DNA of 64,000 bases from Emergencia timonensis (lineage in GTDB: Bacteria; Bacillota; Clostridia; Peptostreptococcales; Anaerovoracaceae). The stretch is taken from the NCBI RefSeq assembly GCF_900086585.1, contig NZ_FLKM01000009.1, positions 1-64,000 on the forward strand, read 5' to 3'. Below are positions 32,191-42,190 of the stretch, piece by piece (within the stretch, counting starts at the first letter, position 1; the number at the start of each line of letters is the position of its first letter). The notes under the pieces are model-generated. The model ran no database searches. It had not been told where the DNA came from and worked only from the letters and a program-made list of their open reading frames with translations. Made by a program: the position numbers and the translations under genes.

Positions 32191-33691
32191 ATGCTGCGTC
32201 GGATTTGGCGTTCTTTTTCAAAGTAACGTCCGGTTCACTTGGCAGCTTGAACAGCGGAATATATTTATCAAGACCTGTAATTGTCAGTATCAGCAGTGTG
32301 GCTACGGCGAACATCGCCATGAAATTGTATCTGATAAAATCTGTGTTGGCAAATTGAAACAGCGGATATACGTTGACTGCAATACCAGCGTAGAAGAACA
32401 AGTATACGTGCCATGGAATCAACTGAGAGCCAAATACCCCCATGGCGTCTCCAAAGGTAGCATTTCTCAGCTTAATTTTGTACATATCCTCTTCGCTGGC
32501 CTCGATATTCTCTTCTGCGATTTCTTTAATAATCGGCCCCACGGTTACGATTTGCGCCATTTCGTCGGCTAGTATGGCATTCCCGGCAAGGGAGAGCACG
32601 CCATTGCAGAACATCAGCTGCCTTACATTGTGTGAGATTTTCACGATTAGATTAGAAAGCGGGTCGAAAGCGTGCATTCTGCCCATAATGCCGCCGAAGG
32701 CCGCTACCCACATCATCATGACGATCACCCAGGAACCGGCATCAGCGAAACCGTCCATACACATATTTAAGTAGTCCTGCAGACCGCTGCCTGTGAAAGC
32801 AGTCGTTCCGGCAAAGCCTCCCAATATGTAAGAAGAAAGAATGCCGGTGCCAATGCAGGCGAAGGTATTGATTCCAACTACCGCCAACACGATAACTAGA
32901 ATCAGCGGAATAATCATGTACCAGGATACTCCGTTTTCTACTTGATTTAACAGGTCAATGGCCTCTGGCCGTTCCTGCGCCAGGTAATCCAGTGCACTCT
33001 GCGGTACGGAGGCCATGACGCCAGAGGCTTCCACTTTCCCTGTCGGCAGTCCCATGACAATGGCGGCGATAAAAGTTGTAATTGCAGCCAGCGTGAGACA
33101 CATCACAGACCATACGCCCTGTGAGCGAACACGGTCGATAACCTGAACCCCTTGAATGCCAGATGAAACAATAGTAGTATCTGAAATGAGTCCGATATTG
33201 TCGCCGAAGCAAGCGCCTCCAGCGATAGCGCAGGTTGTCAAAAGCAGACTTCCGCTTTCGATGCAATTTGGGTCCACGATGTGTACCAGCCAGAGAAAGA
33301 TTGGCGAGCAAGCGGCAAAGGTTCCCCAAGATGTGCCCGTTGCAACGGATAAAACCGCTGTTACCATTAGACCGGTGACGGCTGTCGTTCTAGCGGTCAC
33401 TCCCAGTGACAGTGCGATGTTGACCACAGAGGCGCCAACCCCTGTTTTCATAAAGGCGCTTGCCATGGCATAGGCAAACATCAGAATAAAAAGTGCGACG
33501 ATGATATTGCTCACACTTTTGATGGATGCGTCGAGACAGTCTTTAAAGGTGAGCTTTTCTGTCAGGTTAGCGACAATCACCGCTACGATAACGGAAAGCG
33601 GCGCCGCTATCAAAGCATCCTGCCCCGAAATCATCAAACCGGCTAACAGGACGACTGGTAAAAATTTTACAGTAGCTTTTAAGATTTTCAT
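32189..33691 (-). CDS. NhaC-family Na+/H+ antiporter
   Basis: A 500-residue polytopic membrane protein with about 11-12 helices. The NhaC hallmark GACFGDNIGLISDTTIVSSG lies near residue 175, with GTSWGTFAACSPIF before it. NhaC proteins exchange sodium for protons, and clostridial members beside amino-acid genes may move amino acids instead. It is closely similar to the antiporter at 40361-41902 over its whole length, so the two are paralogues. Unlike that copy I see no sigma-54 promoter upstream. Confidence 0.88.
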   Translation of the reverse strand: MKILKATVKFLPVVLLAGLMISGQDALIAAPLSVIVAVIVANLTEKLTFKDCLDASIKSVSNIIVALFILMFAYAMASAFMKTGVGASVVNIALSLGVTARTTAVTGLMVTAVLSVATGTSWGTFAACSPIFLWLVHIVDPNCIESGSLLLTTCAIAGGACFGDNIGLISDTTIVSSGIQGVQVIDRVRSQGVWSVMCLTLAAITTFIAAIVMGLPTGKVEASGVMASVPQSALDYLAQERPEAIDLLNQVENGVSWYMIIPLILVIVLAVVGINTFACIGTGILSSYILGGFAGTTAFTGSGLQDYLNMCMDGFADAGSWVIVMMMWVAAFGGIMGRMHAFDPLSNLIVKISHNVRQLMFCNGVLSLAGNAILADEMAQIVTVGPIIKEIAEENIEASEEDMYKIKLRNATFGDAMGVFGSQLIPWHVYLFFYAGIAVNVYPLFQFANTDFIRYNFMAMFAVATLLILTITGLDKYIPLFKLPSEPDVTLKKNAKSDAA

Positions 33692-33835
33692 TATATCCCC
33701 TTTCTTGAAGTAAATGTCATCTTGATATCCTATGCGGCTTGAACAGAAAAATTAATTGTACAAAAGTTTAATCATGCAAAATCGGACTAAGCTTTAAGAA
33801 CTACATTTTAAATGGAAAGGAAAAAACCGCCTCAC

Positions 33836-33890
33836 TTTACATATCTTTAACAAAATCATGATTACACTCTTTACATTGATTCGGTATAGT
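33836..33890 (+). promoter_or_regulatory. Probable Pho box and pst promoter
   Basis: TTTACA-5-TTAACA (33836-33852) has the 11-base spacing of Gram-positive PhoP boxes. A further TTTACA lies at 33870-33875. ATTACA (33861-33866), an 18-base spacer and TATAGT (33885-33890) could be the -35/-10 pair. It lies 57 bases before pstS, as expected for phosphate-starvation control. Confidence 0.55.
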
Positions 33891-33946
33891 ATTCTTGCAA
33901 TCAAGAAAAACTAATAATTAAAATATATCAAAAGGAGAAGAAAGAA

Positions 33947-34831
33947 ATGAAAAAGTTAAAGAAGATTTTGGCGGTATGTTTAGTAATGGTACTGATGGGA
34001 AGTTTATTCACCGCATGCGGCAACGATGATGGCGAAGGAACCGATGCAGGCGACAAGGATATCCACGTAACTTCAAGAGAAGAAGGATCTGGAACAAGAG
34101 GCGCATTCATCGAACTTTTCGGAATTGAGCAGAAAGACGAAAACGGAGAAAAGATGGACCACACAATTGATTCCGCAGAGGTTACAAACAGTACATCGGT
34201 TATGATGCAGACCATCGCCGGAGACGATGACGCAATCGGTTACATTTCACTGGGATCATTAAATGACACTGTAAAGGCTTTGAAGGTGGATGGCGTAGAG
34301 GCGACACTGGACAATGTTAAGAGCGGCGATTACAAAGTATCAAGACCATTCAATATCGTGACAAAAAAAGACGCCAGTGAAGCGACAAAAGACTTCGTTA
34401 ACTATATCATGAGTGAAGAAGGCCAGGCAATTGTTGAAGAAGAAGGTTATGTCAGCCAGGAAAACACAGGCGCCTTTAAAGGTAAAGCTGTGAAAGGCGA
34501 AGTAAAGATCAGCGGTTCATCCTCAGTTACTCCATTGATGGAAAAACTGGCTGAAGAATATCAGAAGATCAACAAGGACGTAAAAGTCAGCGTACAGCAG
34601 TCCGACTCCACGACAGGTGTGACCGATGCAACAAAAGGGGTTAGCGATATCGGAATGGCATCAAGAGCCCTGACAGACGAAGAAACGGCAGCAGGTGTCG
34701 ATGCAAAGGCAATCGCACTTGACGGAATCGCAGTCATCGTAAATTTGAACAATACCCTCGATGAAATCACATCAGATTCTGTACTGAAAATTTACACTGG
34801 AGAGATCACCAAGTGGTCAGAAGTAAAATAA
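33947..34831 (+). CDS. pstS: Phosphate ABC transporter substrate-binding lipoprotein
   Basis: A 294-residue lipoprotein with a signal peptide and lipobox ending at Cys25 (FTACG). It contains the PBP-like phosphate-binding fold with SGSSSVTPLMEKLAEEY and DSTTGVTDATKGVSDIGMAS, whose Ser, Thr and Asp residues bind phosphate. It delivers phosphate to PstCAB. An unusual point is that a phosphate-site-like segment also occurs early (SREEGSGTRGAFIELFG), with the SGSSS segment near residue 185. This split order is known in clostridial PstS proteins. First gene of pstSCAB-phoU. Confidence 0.93.
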   Translation: MKKLKKILAVCLVMVLMGSLFTACGNDDGEGTDAGDKDIHVTSREEGSGTRGAFIELFGIEQKDENGEKMDHTIDSAEVTNSTSVMMQTIAGDDDAIGYISLGSLNDTVKALKVDGVEATLDNVKSGDYKVSRPFNIVTKKDASEATKDFVNYIMSEEGQAIVEEEGYVSQENTGAFKGKAVKGEVKISGSSSVTPLMEKLAEEYQKINKDVKVSVQQSDSTTGVTDATKGVSDIGMASRALTDEETAAGVDAKAIALDGIAVIVNLNNTLDEITSDSVLKIYTGEITKWSEVK

Positions 34832-35775
34832 TGAATAGAAGTTTGAAACAGAAAAATTCCAAGCAGGCTAAAGCCGGGGAATTTCAGTATGGGACCTATC
34901 ATCCATCTTCAAAGAAGATGGGGTTAGGTCTCCAAGAAAAAGCAATGCAGCTGGTATTTTTACTGGCTGCATGTGCTTCAATTATAGCAGTCATTTTGAT
35001 CTGCGTTTTTATGTTTGGCAACGGAGTTCCAGCCATTGGAAAAATCGGTGTCGTTGAATTTCTTACTGGCACAGTATGGAAACCGCTTAACGATACATAT
35101 GGCATTTTGCCGATGATTATCGGCAGTATCTATGTAACTGCAGGCGCTATCGTTATCGGTGTTCCAATCGGCATTCTCTGCGCGACCTATATGGCAAAGT
35201 TCTGCCCGCCAAAACTGTATAAGGTGATGAAACCGGCAGTAGATCTGCTGGCCGGGATTCCGTCCATTGTTTATGGTTTCTTTGGCCTGGTAGTAATCGT
35301 ACCACTGATGCAGGACCTCTTTGGCGGAACGGGCAAAGGGATTCTTACCGCATCCATCATGCTGGGAATCATGATTCTGCCGACCATTATCAGTGTGTCA
35401 GAAAGCTCCATCAGAGCCGTACCGGAGAGTTATTACGAAGGATCTTTAGCTTTGGGCGCAACCCACGAGAGAAGTATTTTCTTTACGATTCTGCCGGCGG
35501 CGAAATCAGGAATTATGGCTGCCGTCATTTTAGGTGTTGGCAGAGCCATCGGTGAAACTTTAGCGGTATCCATGATTATCGGTAACCAGGCGATCATACC
35601 AGAAAGCATTCTCAGTGGAGCCAGAACCATGACGACCAATATTGTTTTGGAGATGGGTTATGCTTCGGGGATGCATCGAGAGGCGCTGATTGCAACAGCA
35701 GTGGTTCTGTTTATCTTTATCCTGATTATCAACCTGCTGTTTTCTATTATCAATAACAGGAGGGAAAAGCAATGA
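34831..35775 (+). CDS. pstC: Phosphate ABC transporter permease PstC
   Basis: A 314-residue inner-membrane permease with six predicted helices and the binding-protein-dependent transport motif in EGSLALGATHERSIFFTILP. The N-terminal 40 residues are hydrophilic and basic before the first helix (AMQLVFLLAACASIIAVILI). I place the start at 34831, overlapping the pstS stop. An in-frame codon 18 bases upstream is possible. It pairs with PstA. Confidence 0.93.
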   Translation: MNRSLKQKNSKQAKAGEFQYGTYHPSSKKMGLGLQEKAMQLVFLLAACASIIAVILICVFMFGNGVPAIGKIGVVEFLTGTVWKPLNDTYGILPMIIGSIYVTAGAIVIGVPIGILCATYMAKFCPPKLYKVMKPAVDLLAGIPSIVYGFFGLVVIVPLMQDLFGGTGKGILTASIMLGIMILPTIISVSESSIRAVPESYYEGSLALGATHERSIFFTILPAAKSGIMAAVILGVGRAIGETLAVSMIIGNQAIIPESILSGARTMTTNIVLEMGYASGMHREALIATAVVLFIFILIINLLFSIINNRREKQ

Positions 35776-36605
35776 TAAAACGTTACAGAGGGCAGCCCTT
35801 GTCTCTCTTTTTAAGAATCATCGTAGACCTTGCCGCGGCTATTACAGTTTTTGTGCTGATTGCAGTTGTCGGCTATATTTTGGTGAAAGGGATACCGAAC
35901 TTAAACTTATCGATGTTTGCGTGGAAGTATACGACTGATAATGTATCTATGATGCCCGCCATCATCAATACGCTGTCAGTGACGGTCGTGGCACTGCTTA
36001 TTGCGGTACCTTTTGGCATTTTTTCAGCCATTTATCTGGTGGAATACGCCAAAAGGGGAAATAAACTGGTCAACCTGATCAGACTTACAACAGAAACCCT
36101 TTCAGGAATTCCTTCCATCGTATATGGACTTTTTGGTTACTTGATGTTTGTCGTGGCTCTCAAATGGAGTTATTCTATTATGGCGGGCACACTGACACTG
36201 GCAATCATGATATTGCCTCTGATTATGAGAACGACAGAAGAAGCTTTGAAAGCTGTGCCGGATTCTTTTAGAGAAGGCAGCTTCGGATTAGGGGCGGGCA
36301 AGCTGAGAACTGTCTTCCGAATTGTTCTGCCGTCAGCCGTTCCTGGTATTCTCGCAGGAGTGATACTGGGAGTAGGCAGAATTGTCGGTGAGACAGCAGC
36401 TTTGATATATACAGCAGGTACGGTTACAGGTGTCGCATCGGGTCTCTTCTCCTCGGGCAGAACCCTTTCAGTGCACATGTACGCACTCCTCTCGGAGGGT
36501 CTCTATACCAATCAGGCTTATGCGACGGCTGTCGTCCTGCTGATCGTGGTTATCATCATTAACGCAATCTCAGGTTTGATAGCGAGAAAGGTGACGAAAA
36601 GATAG
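35772..36605 (+). CDS. pstA: Phosphate ABC transporter permease PstA
   Basis: A 277-residue permease with six predicted helices and the EAA-type loop (DSFREGSFGLGAGKLRTVFR) that contacts PstB. It overlaps pstC by four bases (ATGA) after AGGAGGG. It forms the membrane channel with PstC. Confidence 0.94.
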   Translation: MIKRYRGQPLSLFLRIIVDLAAAITVFVLIAVVGYILVKGIPNLNLSMFAWKYTTDNVSMMPAIINTLSVTVVALLIAVPFGIFSAIYLVEYAKRGNKLVNLIRLTTETLSGIPSIVYGLFGYLMFVVALKWSYSIMAGTLTLAIMILPLIMRTTEEALKAVPDSFREGSFGLGAGKLRTVFRIVLPSAVPGILAGVILGVGRIVGETAALIYTAGTVTGVASGLFSSGRTLSVHMYALLSEGLYTNQAYATAVVLLIVVIIINAISGLIARKVTKR

Positions 36606-36617
36606 AAGGGAATTTAA

Positions 36618-37367
36618 ATGGACAAATTTACAATAAATCAATTGAACTTATATTACGGAGACTTTCAAGGACTCAAGAACGTCAACTTACATTTACCGGC
36701 CAATGAGGTGACCGCTTTTATCGGGCCATCCGGATGCGGCAAATCGACGCTTCTTAAGACATTGAACAGGATGAATGATCTGGTGGAGGGCTGCAGAATA
36801 GAAGGAGATGTGCGCCTGGATGGAGAAGACATCTATGGAGAAATGGATGTCAACAATCTGAGAAAAAGGGTTGGCATGGTTTTCCAAAAACCAAATCCCT
36901 TTCCGATGAGTGTTTATGACAACGTTGCATATGGACCGAGGACTCATGGCGTCAGGAATAAAGCGGAATTGGACGAAATTGTGGAACGTTCTCTGAAAAA
37001 TGCCGCAATCTGGGATGAACTGAAAGACAGGTTGAAAAAGAGCGCTCTCGGCCTCTCTGGAGGACAGCAGCAGAGACTTTGTATCGCGAGGGCTTTGGCG
37101 GTAAATCCTGAGGTACTTTTGATGGATGAACCGACCAGCGCCTTAGATCCGATTTCGACTGCAAAGATTGAAGACCTGGCCTTGGAACTGAAAGACCGCT
37201 ATACGATTATCATGGTAACACACAACATGCAGCAAGCCCTTCGTGTTTCAGATAATACTGCATTTTTTCTATTAGGCGAAGTCATCGAGTATGATAAGAC
37301 GGAAAAGCTCTTTTCTGTTCCATCTAACAAGAAAACGGAAGAATATATTACAGGGAGGTTTGGCTGA
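36618..37367 (+). CDS. pstB: Phosphate ABC transporter ATPase PstB
   Basis: A 249-residue ABC ATPase with Walker [10 protein letters not shown] (about residues 36-44), Q-loop [15 protein letters not shown], signature [15 protein letters not shown], Walker [13 protein letters not shown] and the switch His in VTHNMQQA. It powers phosphate import through PstC and PstA. It lies 12 bases after pstA and overlaps phoU by one base. Confidence 0.96.
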   Translation: MDKFTINQLNLYYGDFQGLKNVNLHLPANEVTAFIGPSGCGKSTLLKTLNRMNDLVEGCRIEGDVRLDGEDIYGEMDVNNLRKRVGMVFQKPNPFPMSVYDNVAYGPRTHGVRNKAELDEIVERSLKNAAIWDELKDRLKKSALGLSGGQQQRLCIARALAVNPEVLLMDEPTSALDPISTAKIEDLALELKDRYTIIMVTHNMQQALRVSDNTAFFLLGEVIEYDKTEKLFSVPSNKKTEEYITGRFG

Positions 37368-38035
37368 TGAGAAATAGATTTGACGAGCAGCTTGCGCTGC
37401 TCAACGTGGAACTGATAAAAATGGGAAGCTTATGCGAGCTTGCAATTTCCAATGTAATCAAAGGACTGCTGGATGACAACGACGAACTGCTGAACCTGGT
37501 CACCGATACGGACAGTGAAATCGACGAAAAGGAAAGGGAAATTGAATCCATGTGCCTGAAATTGCTGCTGCAGCAACAGCCAGTGGCAAAAGATCTGCGC
37601 ACCATTTCTTCTGCCCTGAAGATGATTTCTGATATGGAGCGAATTGGAGATCAGGCGTCTGATATTGCCGAAATTGCTGGCTATATCGAAGGGGAAGATG
37701 CGAAAAATCACACCCATCTAAAACATATGGCGCAGGCTGCCGCACAGATGGTGACGGAGTCCATCAAATCCTTTGTTGACAAAGACTTGAAGCTGGCCCA
37801 TAAAGTGATGAAGGATGACGACGTAGTTGATGACCATTTTGACGAAGTAAAGAAGGATATCATCAACTTGATCAGGGACGGGGGAGCCAGTGCTGAGTTC
37901 AGCCTCGACCTTTTGATGATAGCCAAATATCTGGAGCGAATTGGGGATCATGCGGTCAACATCGCTGAGTGGGTGGAGTTTTCCATTACGGGTGAACATT
38001 TGAGCGAAGAGCTGAGGAATAGAATGGAATTGTGA
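37367..38035 (+). CDS. phoU: Phosphate signalling protein PhoU
   Basis: A 222-residue all-helical protein with the two PhoU repeats, each carrying the metal-binding pattern (ERIGDQASDIAE near residue 90 and ERIGDHAVNIAEW near residue 190). PhoU links Pst transport to the PhoR/PhoB-type sensor and dampens phosphate uptake when phosphate is plentiful. It closes the operon before a terminator. Confidence 0.95.
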   Translation: MRNRFDEQLALLNVELIKMGSLCELAISNVIKGLLDDNDELLNLVTDTDSEIDEKEREIESMCLKLLLQQQPVAKDLRTISSALKMISDMERIGDQASDIAEIAGYIEGEDAKNHTHLKHMAQAAAQMVTESIKSFVDKDLKLAHKVMKDDDVVDDHFDEVKKDIINLIRDGGASAEFSLDLLMIAKYLERIGDHAVNIAEWVEFSITGEHLSEELRNRMEL

Positions 38036-38037
38036 TA

Positions 38038-38072
38038 GTAGGCACTCTGCAGAAAGCAGGGTGCTTATTTTT
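38038..38072 (+). terminator. pst-phoU terminator
   Basis: GCACTCTGC and GCAGGGTGC pair (with one G-T) around AGAAA, followed by TTATTTTT. Confidence 0.8.
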
Positions 38073-38186
38073 CTGGCATACGTTGAAAAGACCATGGATA
38101 TACAGTATAATGAACTAACTGATAGATGCAACCTAATAATAACTTTTAGACAGTGACAAATGAGAATTTGGGGAGGTGTAATAATA

Positions 38187-38978
38187 ATGAACTACTTTAA
38201 CGAGAATAAAGAAGCTTGGGAAGAAGCGTTTGATCATCGGCATCCCGGTTGGGGAGAAACAAACTACCAGAAGCTGCTGAATGAAAAACTCCCCTTTTTC
38301 TGTCCCGATATGGCAGAAGAACTCAAGCAAATTGATTTCAGCGGCAAAGACATTACACAATTTTGCTGCAACAATGGTCGTGAATTGCTTTCACTTATGT
38401 GCCTTGGTGCAAAAAGTGGGGTTGGGTTTGATATAGCCAAAAACATTATTGCTCAAGCTGCCGATACCGCAGAAAAGGCGGGCATCCAGAACAGCAAATT
38501 CGTCTCATGCAATATACTGGATATTCCCGAGTGTTATGATAATTCTTTTGATTTTGTACTGTTTACAATCGGTGCCATCGCTTGGTTCAGTGATTTAAAC
38601 GCCCTTTTTCAAAAGGTTTCCTGTTGCCTGAGGTCGGGCGGCATCCTGTTCCTGCATGATTTCCATCCAGTTATGAATATGCTGCCCATGCCCGGTGAGC
38701 CTGAATTTGATGAACAGCGCCTAAATCAGACTGCCTATTCTTATTTTAAGAAAGAGCCGTGGATTGAGAATGAGGGTATGGGCTATATGTCCGAACATTA
38801 TGCTTCAAAAACCTTTACTAGCTTTTCTCATACTCTGTCGACTATTATTAACGCGATCAGCAACGCTGGGCTGTGTATTATGAAATTTAATGAGTATGAT
38901 TATGATGTTGGCTTATCGGATGTATATGACAAAAAGGGCTTTCCGCTTTCCTATCTGCTGATGGCTGAAAAACAATAA
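38187..38978 (+). CDS. SAM-dependent methyltransferase
   Basis: A 263-residue class I methyltransferase. The SAM loop reads ITQFCCNNGRELLSL (about residues 56-70), with CCNNGR in place of the common GCGTG. An acidic residue follows in GVGFDIAKN. The post-core region has LFLHDFHPVMNMLPMPGEPE and many aromatic residues, suggesting a small-molecule substrate. The ATG at 38187 follows GGGGAGGTG and replaces a nine-codon longer frame. Monocistronic. Substrate unknown. Confidence 0.8.
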   Translation: MNYFNENKEAWEEAFDHRHPGWGETNYQKLLNEKLPFFCPDMAEELKQIDFSGKDITQFCCNNGRELLSLMCLGAKSGVGFDIAKNIIAQAADTAEKAGIQNSKFVSCNILDIPECYDNSFDFVLFTIGAIAWFSDLNALFQKVSCCLRSGGILFLHDFHPVMNMLPMPGEPEFDEQRLNQTAYSYFKKEPWIENEGMGYMSEHYASKTFTSFSHTLSTIINAISNAGLCIMKFNEYDYDVGLSDVYDKKGFPLSYLLMAEKQ

Positions 38979-39175
38979 CAGATTACTAGGTTTCTCTATT
39001 GCTGTCTGCTTTAATTTGCATTATTGACAAAAGCGGTTTTGGCGTAAAACTTATCCTTAGCAGGAGAAGTTTAATGCTGTAAATTCATCTATACGTCTGA
39101 CACGCTATATTGGCAAGCTGTTAATATACTAAGCCGATAACCTTTAGTTTATCTTTTTCAGTTTAGGAGTTATCA

Positions 39176-40261
39176 ATGACGAATATCATGGACTATCTCA
39201 AGTGGCGCGGCGATTTGCCCCTTGAGAAGATACCGCTCTGCGATGTGGACTATCTAGTACTCTGCAGAGTGGCTTACATCAAAATGAGGGGAATCGTGCC
39301 GGCTTCTTTTTTTGAGACAGCGATATGTCTTGCTGATATGGCGGAGGAGGTTATCAAACAGAATCTTGCTGCCAAGGAGGACGCCGCGCTTTTAACAACG
39401 CTGCAGCGCTGTATACGATTTCAAAATTTAAAACTGCTGGGTCATGTGGATATTTTTGATGATGACGAACAGGAGCAGTTTTCTGCTGTAACGGTGCTGC
39501 TTCCAGATGAATCTATGGTTATCGTGTTCAGGGGAACCGACAGCACGATTATCGGCTGGAAAGAGGACTTTAACATGGGGTTTGCCGACAATGTACCAGC
39601 ACAGCAGGATGCTGCAGAATACGTAAAGAATGCCTCGGAGCAAATGGAGGAGATACTGATCCGCCTTTGCGGACATTCCAAGGGCGGCAACCTGGCGGTT
39701 TATTCGGCAGCCTTTTGTACAGAAGCGATTCAGCGAAGAATTTTGGAGGTCCGTAATTTTGACGGCCCCGGATTTAACGAGAAGAATATTCACTATCCTG
39801 GCGTTAAGAGAATCAGCATGCGGACGCGCACTTACTTGCCCCAATCGTCGGTAGTGGGAATGCTCTTGGAACATGAAGAGGAATTTACGATCGTACACAG
39901 CAAGAGCATCGGTATCTTTCAGCACGATCTCTATTCTTGGGAAATCGAAGGCGGAGGCTTTGTGAAGGATTCAAAGACCACTGGCAGCAGCCAGTTTATC
40001 GATTCTACTCTAAAAGAGTGGCTGGGCAGTATGAGCCGCGAAAAAAGAGAGGCCTTTATCAACGGTGTTTTTGCCTTGTTCAGCAATTGCGACGCCAAAA
40101 CTCTGCGGGAACTCTGGAAGGGAAGGAATGCGGTGACGATTTTAAAGACCTTGGTTTCCATTGACGAACAGACAAGAGCCGTCATGCTGGAAGGACTTTC
40201 TATCCTAAAGGCATCGGCAAAGAAATCGCTCACCTTGATGCTGGATAACAAAGAAAAATGA
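39176..40261 (+). CDS. Mbeg1/DUF2974-type alpha/beta hydrolase
   Basis: A 361-residue cytosolic protein with a lipase-class-3-like core. A GTDS segment (VIVFRGTDSTIIGWKEDF, about residue 118) is followed by the nucleophile elbow GHSKGGNLAVYSAAF with Ser near residue 167. DUF2974 proteins are frequent in Clostridia and often resemble phospholipases. No signal peptide is visible. It has no ribosome-binding site stronger than TAGGAG and is followed by a very strong terminator. Substrate unknown. Confidence 0.82.
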   Translation: MTNIMDYLKWRGDLPLEKIPLCDVDYLVLCRVAYIKMRGIVPASFFETAICLADMAEEVIKQNLAAKEDAALLTTLQRCIRFQNLKLLGHVDIFDDDEQEQFSAVTVLLPDESMVIVFRGTDSTIIGWKEDFNMGFADNVPAQQDAAEYVKNASEQMEEILIRLCGHSKGGNLAVYSAAFCTEAIQRRILEVRNFDGPGFNEKNIHYPGVKRISMRTRTYLPQSSVVGMLLEHEEEFTIVHSKSIGIFQHDLYSWEIEGGGFVKDSKTTGSSQFIDSTLKEWLGSMSREKREAFINGVFALFSNCDAKTLRELWKGRNAVTILKTLVSIDEQTRAVMLEGLSILKASAKKSLTLMLDNKEK

Positions 40262-40268
40262 CCTTAAT

Positions 40269-40322
40269 AAAAGGGCGGCATGCTGCATTGGTGTAAACCA
40301 CGATGCAGCATGCCGCCCTTTT
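40269..40322. terminator. Very strong bidirectional terminator
   Basis: A stem of about 20 bp pairs AAAAGGGCGGCATGCTGCAT with its complement around a 14-base loop, between convergent genes. Confidence 0.92.
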
Positions 40323-40360
40323 GTGTTGCAGAAGTTTATCGACAGAAAGTTACATGCAGT

Positions 40361-41902
40361 TTATGCAATGTCTTCTGCTTCTCCGCTTGTCTTCTTCTTC
40401 AATCTTACCTTTGGTTCTTTAGGCAGTCCGAACAGCGGAATCAGCCTGTCAGCGCCAGTAAATGTCAGAATTAACATGGATAATACGGCAATCATTGCCA
40501 TAAAATTGAATTTGATGAAATCGGTGTTAGCGAATTCGTACAGTGGGTATACGTTAATGGCGATACCGACGTAGAATCCAAGATATACGTGCCAAGGAAT
40601 CAGCTGGGAACCGAATACGCCCATGGCGTCTCCGAAAGTTGCATTTCTCAATTTCAGCTTGTACATATCTTCTTCCGTTTCCGCTTCCACATTCTCTGCG
40701 GTAATTTCTTTGATAATCGGTCCGACTGTTACGATCTGAGCCATTTCGTCAGAAAGAATCGCGTTGCCAGCCAGACAGAGGATTCCGTTGCAGGTCATCA
40801 GCTGTCTGACGTTGTGGGAGATTTTCACGATGAAGTTTGAAAGCGGTTCAAATGCTTTCATCTTGCCCATGATGCCGCCGAACGCTGCAACCCACATCAT
40901 CATGACGACGACCCAGGAGCCTGCGTCTGCAAAGCCTGCCATACACATGTTCAGATAACCCTGAAGGCCAGTAGTAACATCTTCTGCACTACTGAGGATT
41001 GGGTACAGAGAAGTCGTACCTGCGAATAAACCTAAGACGTAAGCGGAAACGATACCGGAACCGATGCAGGCAAAGGTGTTTACACCGCTGATTGCCAGTC
41101 CGATAACCAAAATCAGAGGAATAATCATGTAGAGAGCGACACCGTTCTGTACCTGATTGAGCAGGTCGATGGCTTCTGGCTTTTCTTGAGCCAGATAGTC
41201 CATTGCACTCTGCGGAACGGAATCCATTACACCGGATGCGGCAACGGATTCACCAGGCAGTCCCATTACAATGCCAGCTACGAAGAAGGCGATGGCTGCC
41301 AAAACAAGACACATGACGGACCAGACGCCCTGGCTCCTGATTCTGTCTACCACCTCGACACCTTGAATACCAGAGGATACGATGGTCGTATCGGAGATCA
41401 GTCCGATGTTGTCTCCAAAGCATGCGCCTCCTGCGATAGCGCAGGTTGTCAGAAGTAAGCTGCCTGTATCGATGCAGTTTGGGTCTACGATATGCACCAG
41501 CCATAAGAAAATCGGCGCACATGCAGCGAACGTACCCCATGAAGTACCAGTTGCTACGGATAAAATTGCGGTGACGACGAGACCGACGACTGCGGTGGTC
41601 TTCGCTGAGATACCCAGTGACAGCGCGATATTTACTACGGATGCGCCTACACCGGTGGACATGAACGCACTGGCCATAGCGTATGCGAACATTAAGATAA
41701 ATAGAGCAACTGTGATGTTACTGACGCTTTTTGTCGCTGCGTCAATACAGTCCTTGAAATTAAGTCCTTCTGTGACTTTGGCAATGATGACTGCCGCAAC
41801 AGCTGCGATAGGTGCTGCAAGAAGTGCATCCTGCCCTGCGATCATCAAGCCTGCTAGTATGACAACCGGCACGAACTTGACTGTGGCTTTTAAGAATTTC
41901 AT
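40361..41902 (-). CDS. NhaC-family antiporter, sigma-54 controlled
   Basis: A 513-residue polytopic transporter, paralogous to 32189-33691. It has the same NhaC motif (GACFGDNIGLISDTTIVSSG) and a short insertion near residue 290 (LYPILSSAEDVTTG). It is divergent from the Kdd-domain activator and has a clear -24/-12 promoter, so it is most likely that activator's main target. NhaC proteins exchange sodium and protons. In this setting it could import the amino acid whose breakdown product the regulator senses, or balance sodium during fermentation (inference). Confidence 0.9.
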   Translation of the reverse strand: MKFLKATVKFVPVVILAGLMIAGQDALLAAPIAAVAAVIIAKVTEGLNFKDCIDAATKSVSNITVALFILMFAYAMASAFMSTGVGASVVNIALSLGISAKTTAVVGLVVTAILSVATGTSWGTFAACAPIFLWLVHIVDPNCIDTGSLLLTTCAIAGGACFGDNIGLISDTTIVSSGIQGVEVVDRIRSQGVWSVMCLVLAAIAFFVAGIVMGLPGESVAASGVMDSVPQSAMDYLAQEKPEAIDLLNQVQNGVALYMIIPLILVIGLAISGVNTFACIGSGIVSAYVLGLFAGTTSLYPILSSAEDVTTGLQGYLNMCMAGFADAGSWVVVMMMWVAAFGGIMGKMKAFEPLSNFIVKISHNVRQLMTCNGILCLAGNAILSDEMAQIVTVGPIIKEITAENVEAETEEDMYKLKLRNATFGDAMGVFGSQLIPWHVYLGFYVGIAINVYPLYEFANTDFIKFNFMAMIAVLSMLILTFTGADRLIPLFGLPKEPKVRLKKKTSGEAEDIA

Positions 41903-41964
41903 TCTCTTTTCTCCTTTTTTACTTAATTAATGATGAATGTGGAAAAAAATCCGTATAATAATAG

Positions 41965-41981
41965 AGCAAGTACTATGCCAA
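41965..41981 (-). promoter_or_regulatory. Sigma-54 (-24/-12) promoter of the NhaC gene
   Basis: On the minus strand TTGGCATAGTACTTGCT matches the sigma-54 consensus with GG and GC twelve bases apart. The predicted transcript start is about 50 bases before the antiporter start codon. The divergent gene encodes a sigma-54 activator. Confidence 0.85.
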
Positions 41982-42061
41982 GATTGAAAAATATTTAACA
42001 ATCGAAAAAGGGGGAAATATTGGGGTTACTGTCGGGTAATACTTTTTCCTTATGGTAAGTA

Positions 42062-42110
42062 TGACCCATATGTGGTATTTTACCGTTAAAATAATACCAA
42101 AAATGGGTCA
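42062..42110. promoter_or_regulatory. Large palindrome, probable activator-binding site
   Basis: Outer arms TGACCCAT (42062-42069) and ATGGGTCA (42103-42110) and inner arms TGGTATT (42073-42079) and AATACCA (42093-42099) share one centre. It lies about 80-130 bases upstream of the sigma-54 promoter, where enhancer-binding proteins bind, and 80 bases before the activator gene, so it could also control that gene. Confidence 0.65.
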
Positions 42111-42190
42111 AATGAGTTGACTTTTGATTACAATTGGAATAGCATTAGAAGAGTACGGAAGATAGTAAAAAAGTCTTAGGAGTGATAAAC

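Noticed and set aside
33692..33835. Sigma-54 promoter for the first NhaC gene (32189-33691)
   Set aside because: No GG-N10-GC element with the right flanks is present on the minus strand there, unlike the second NhaC gene.
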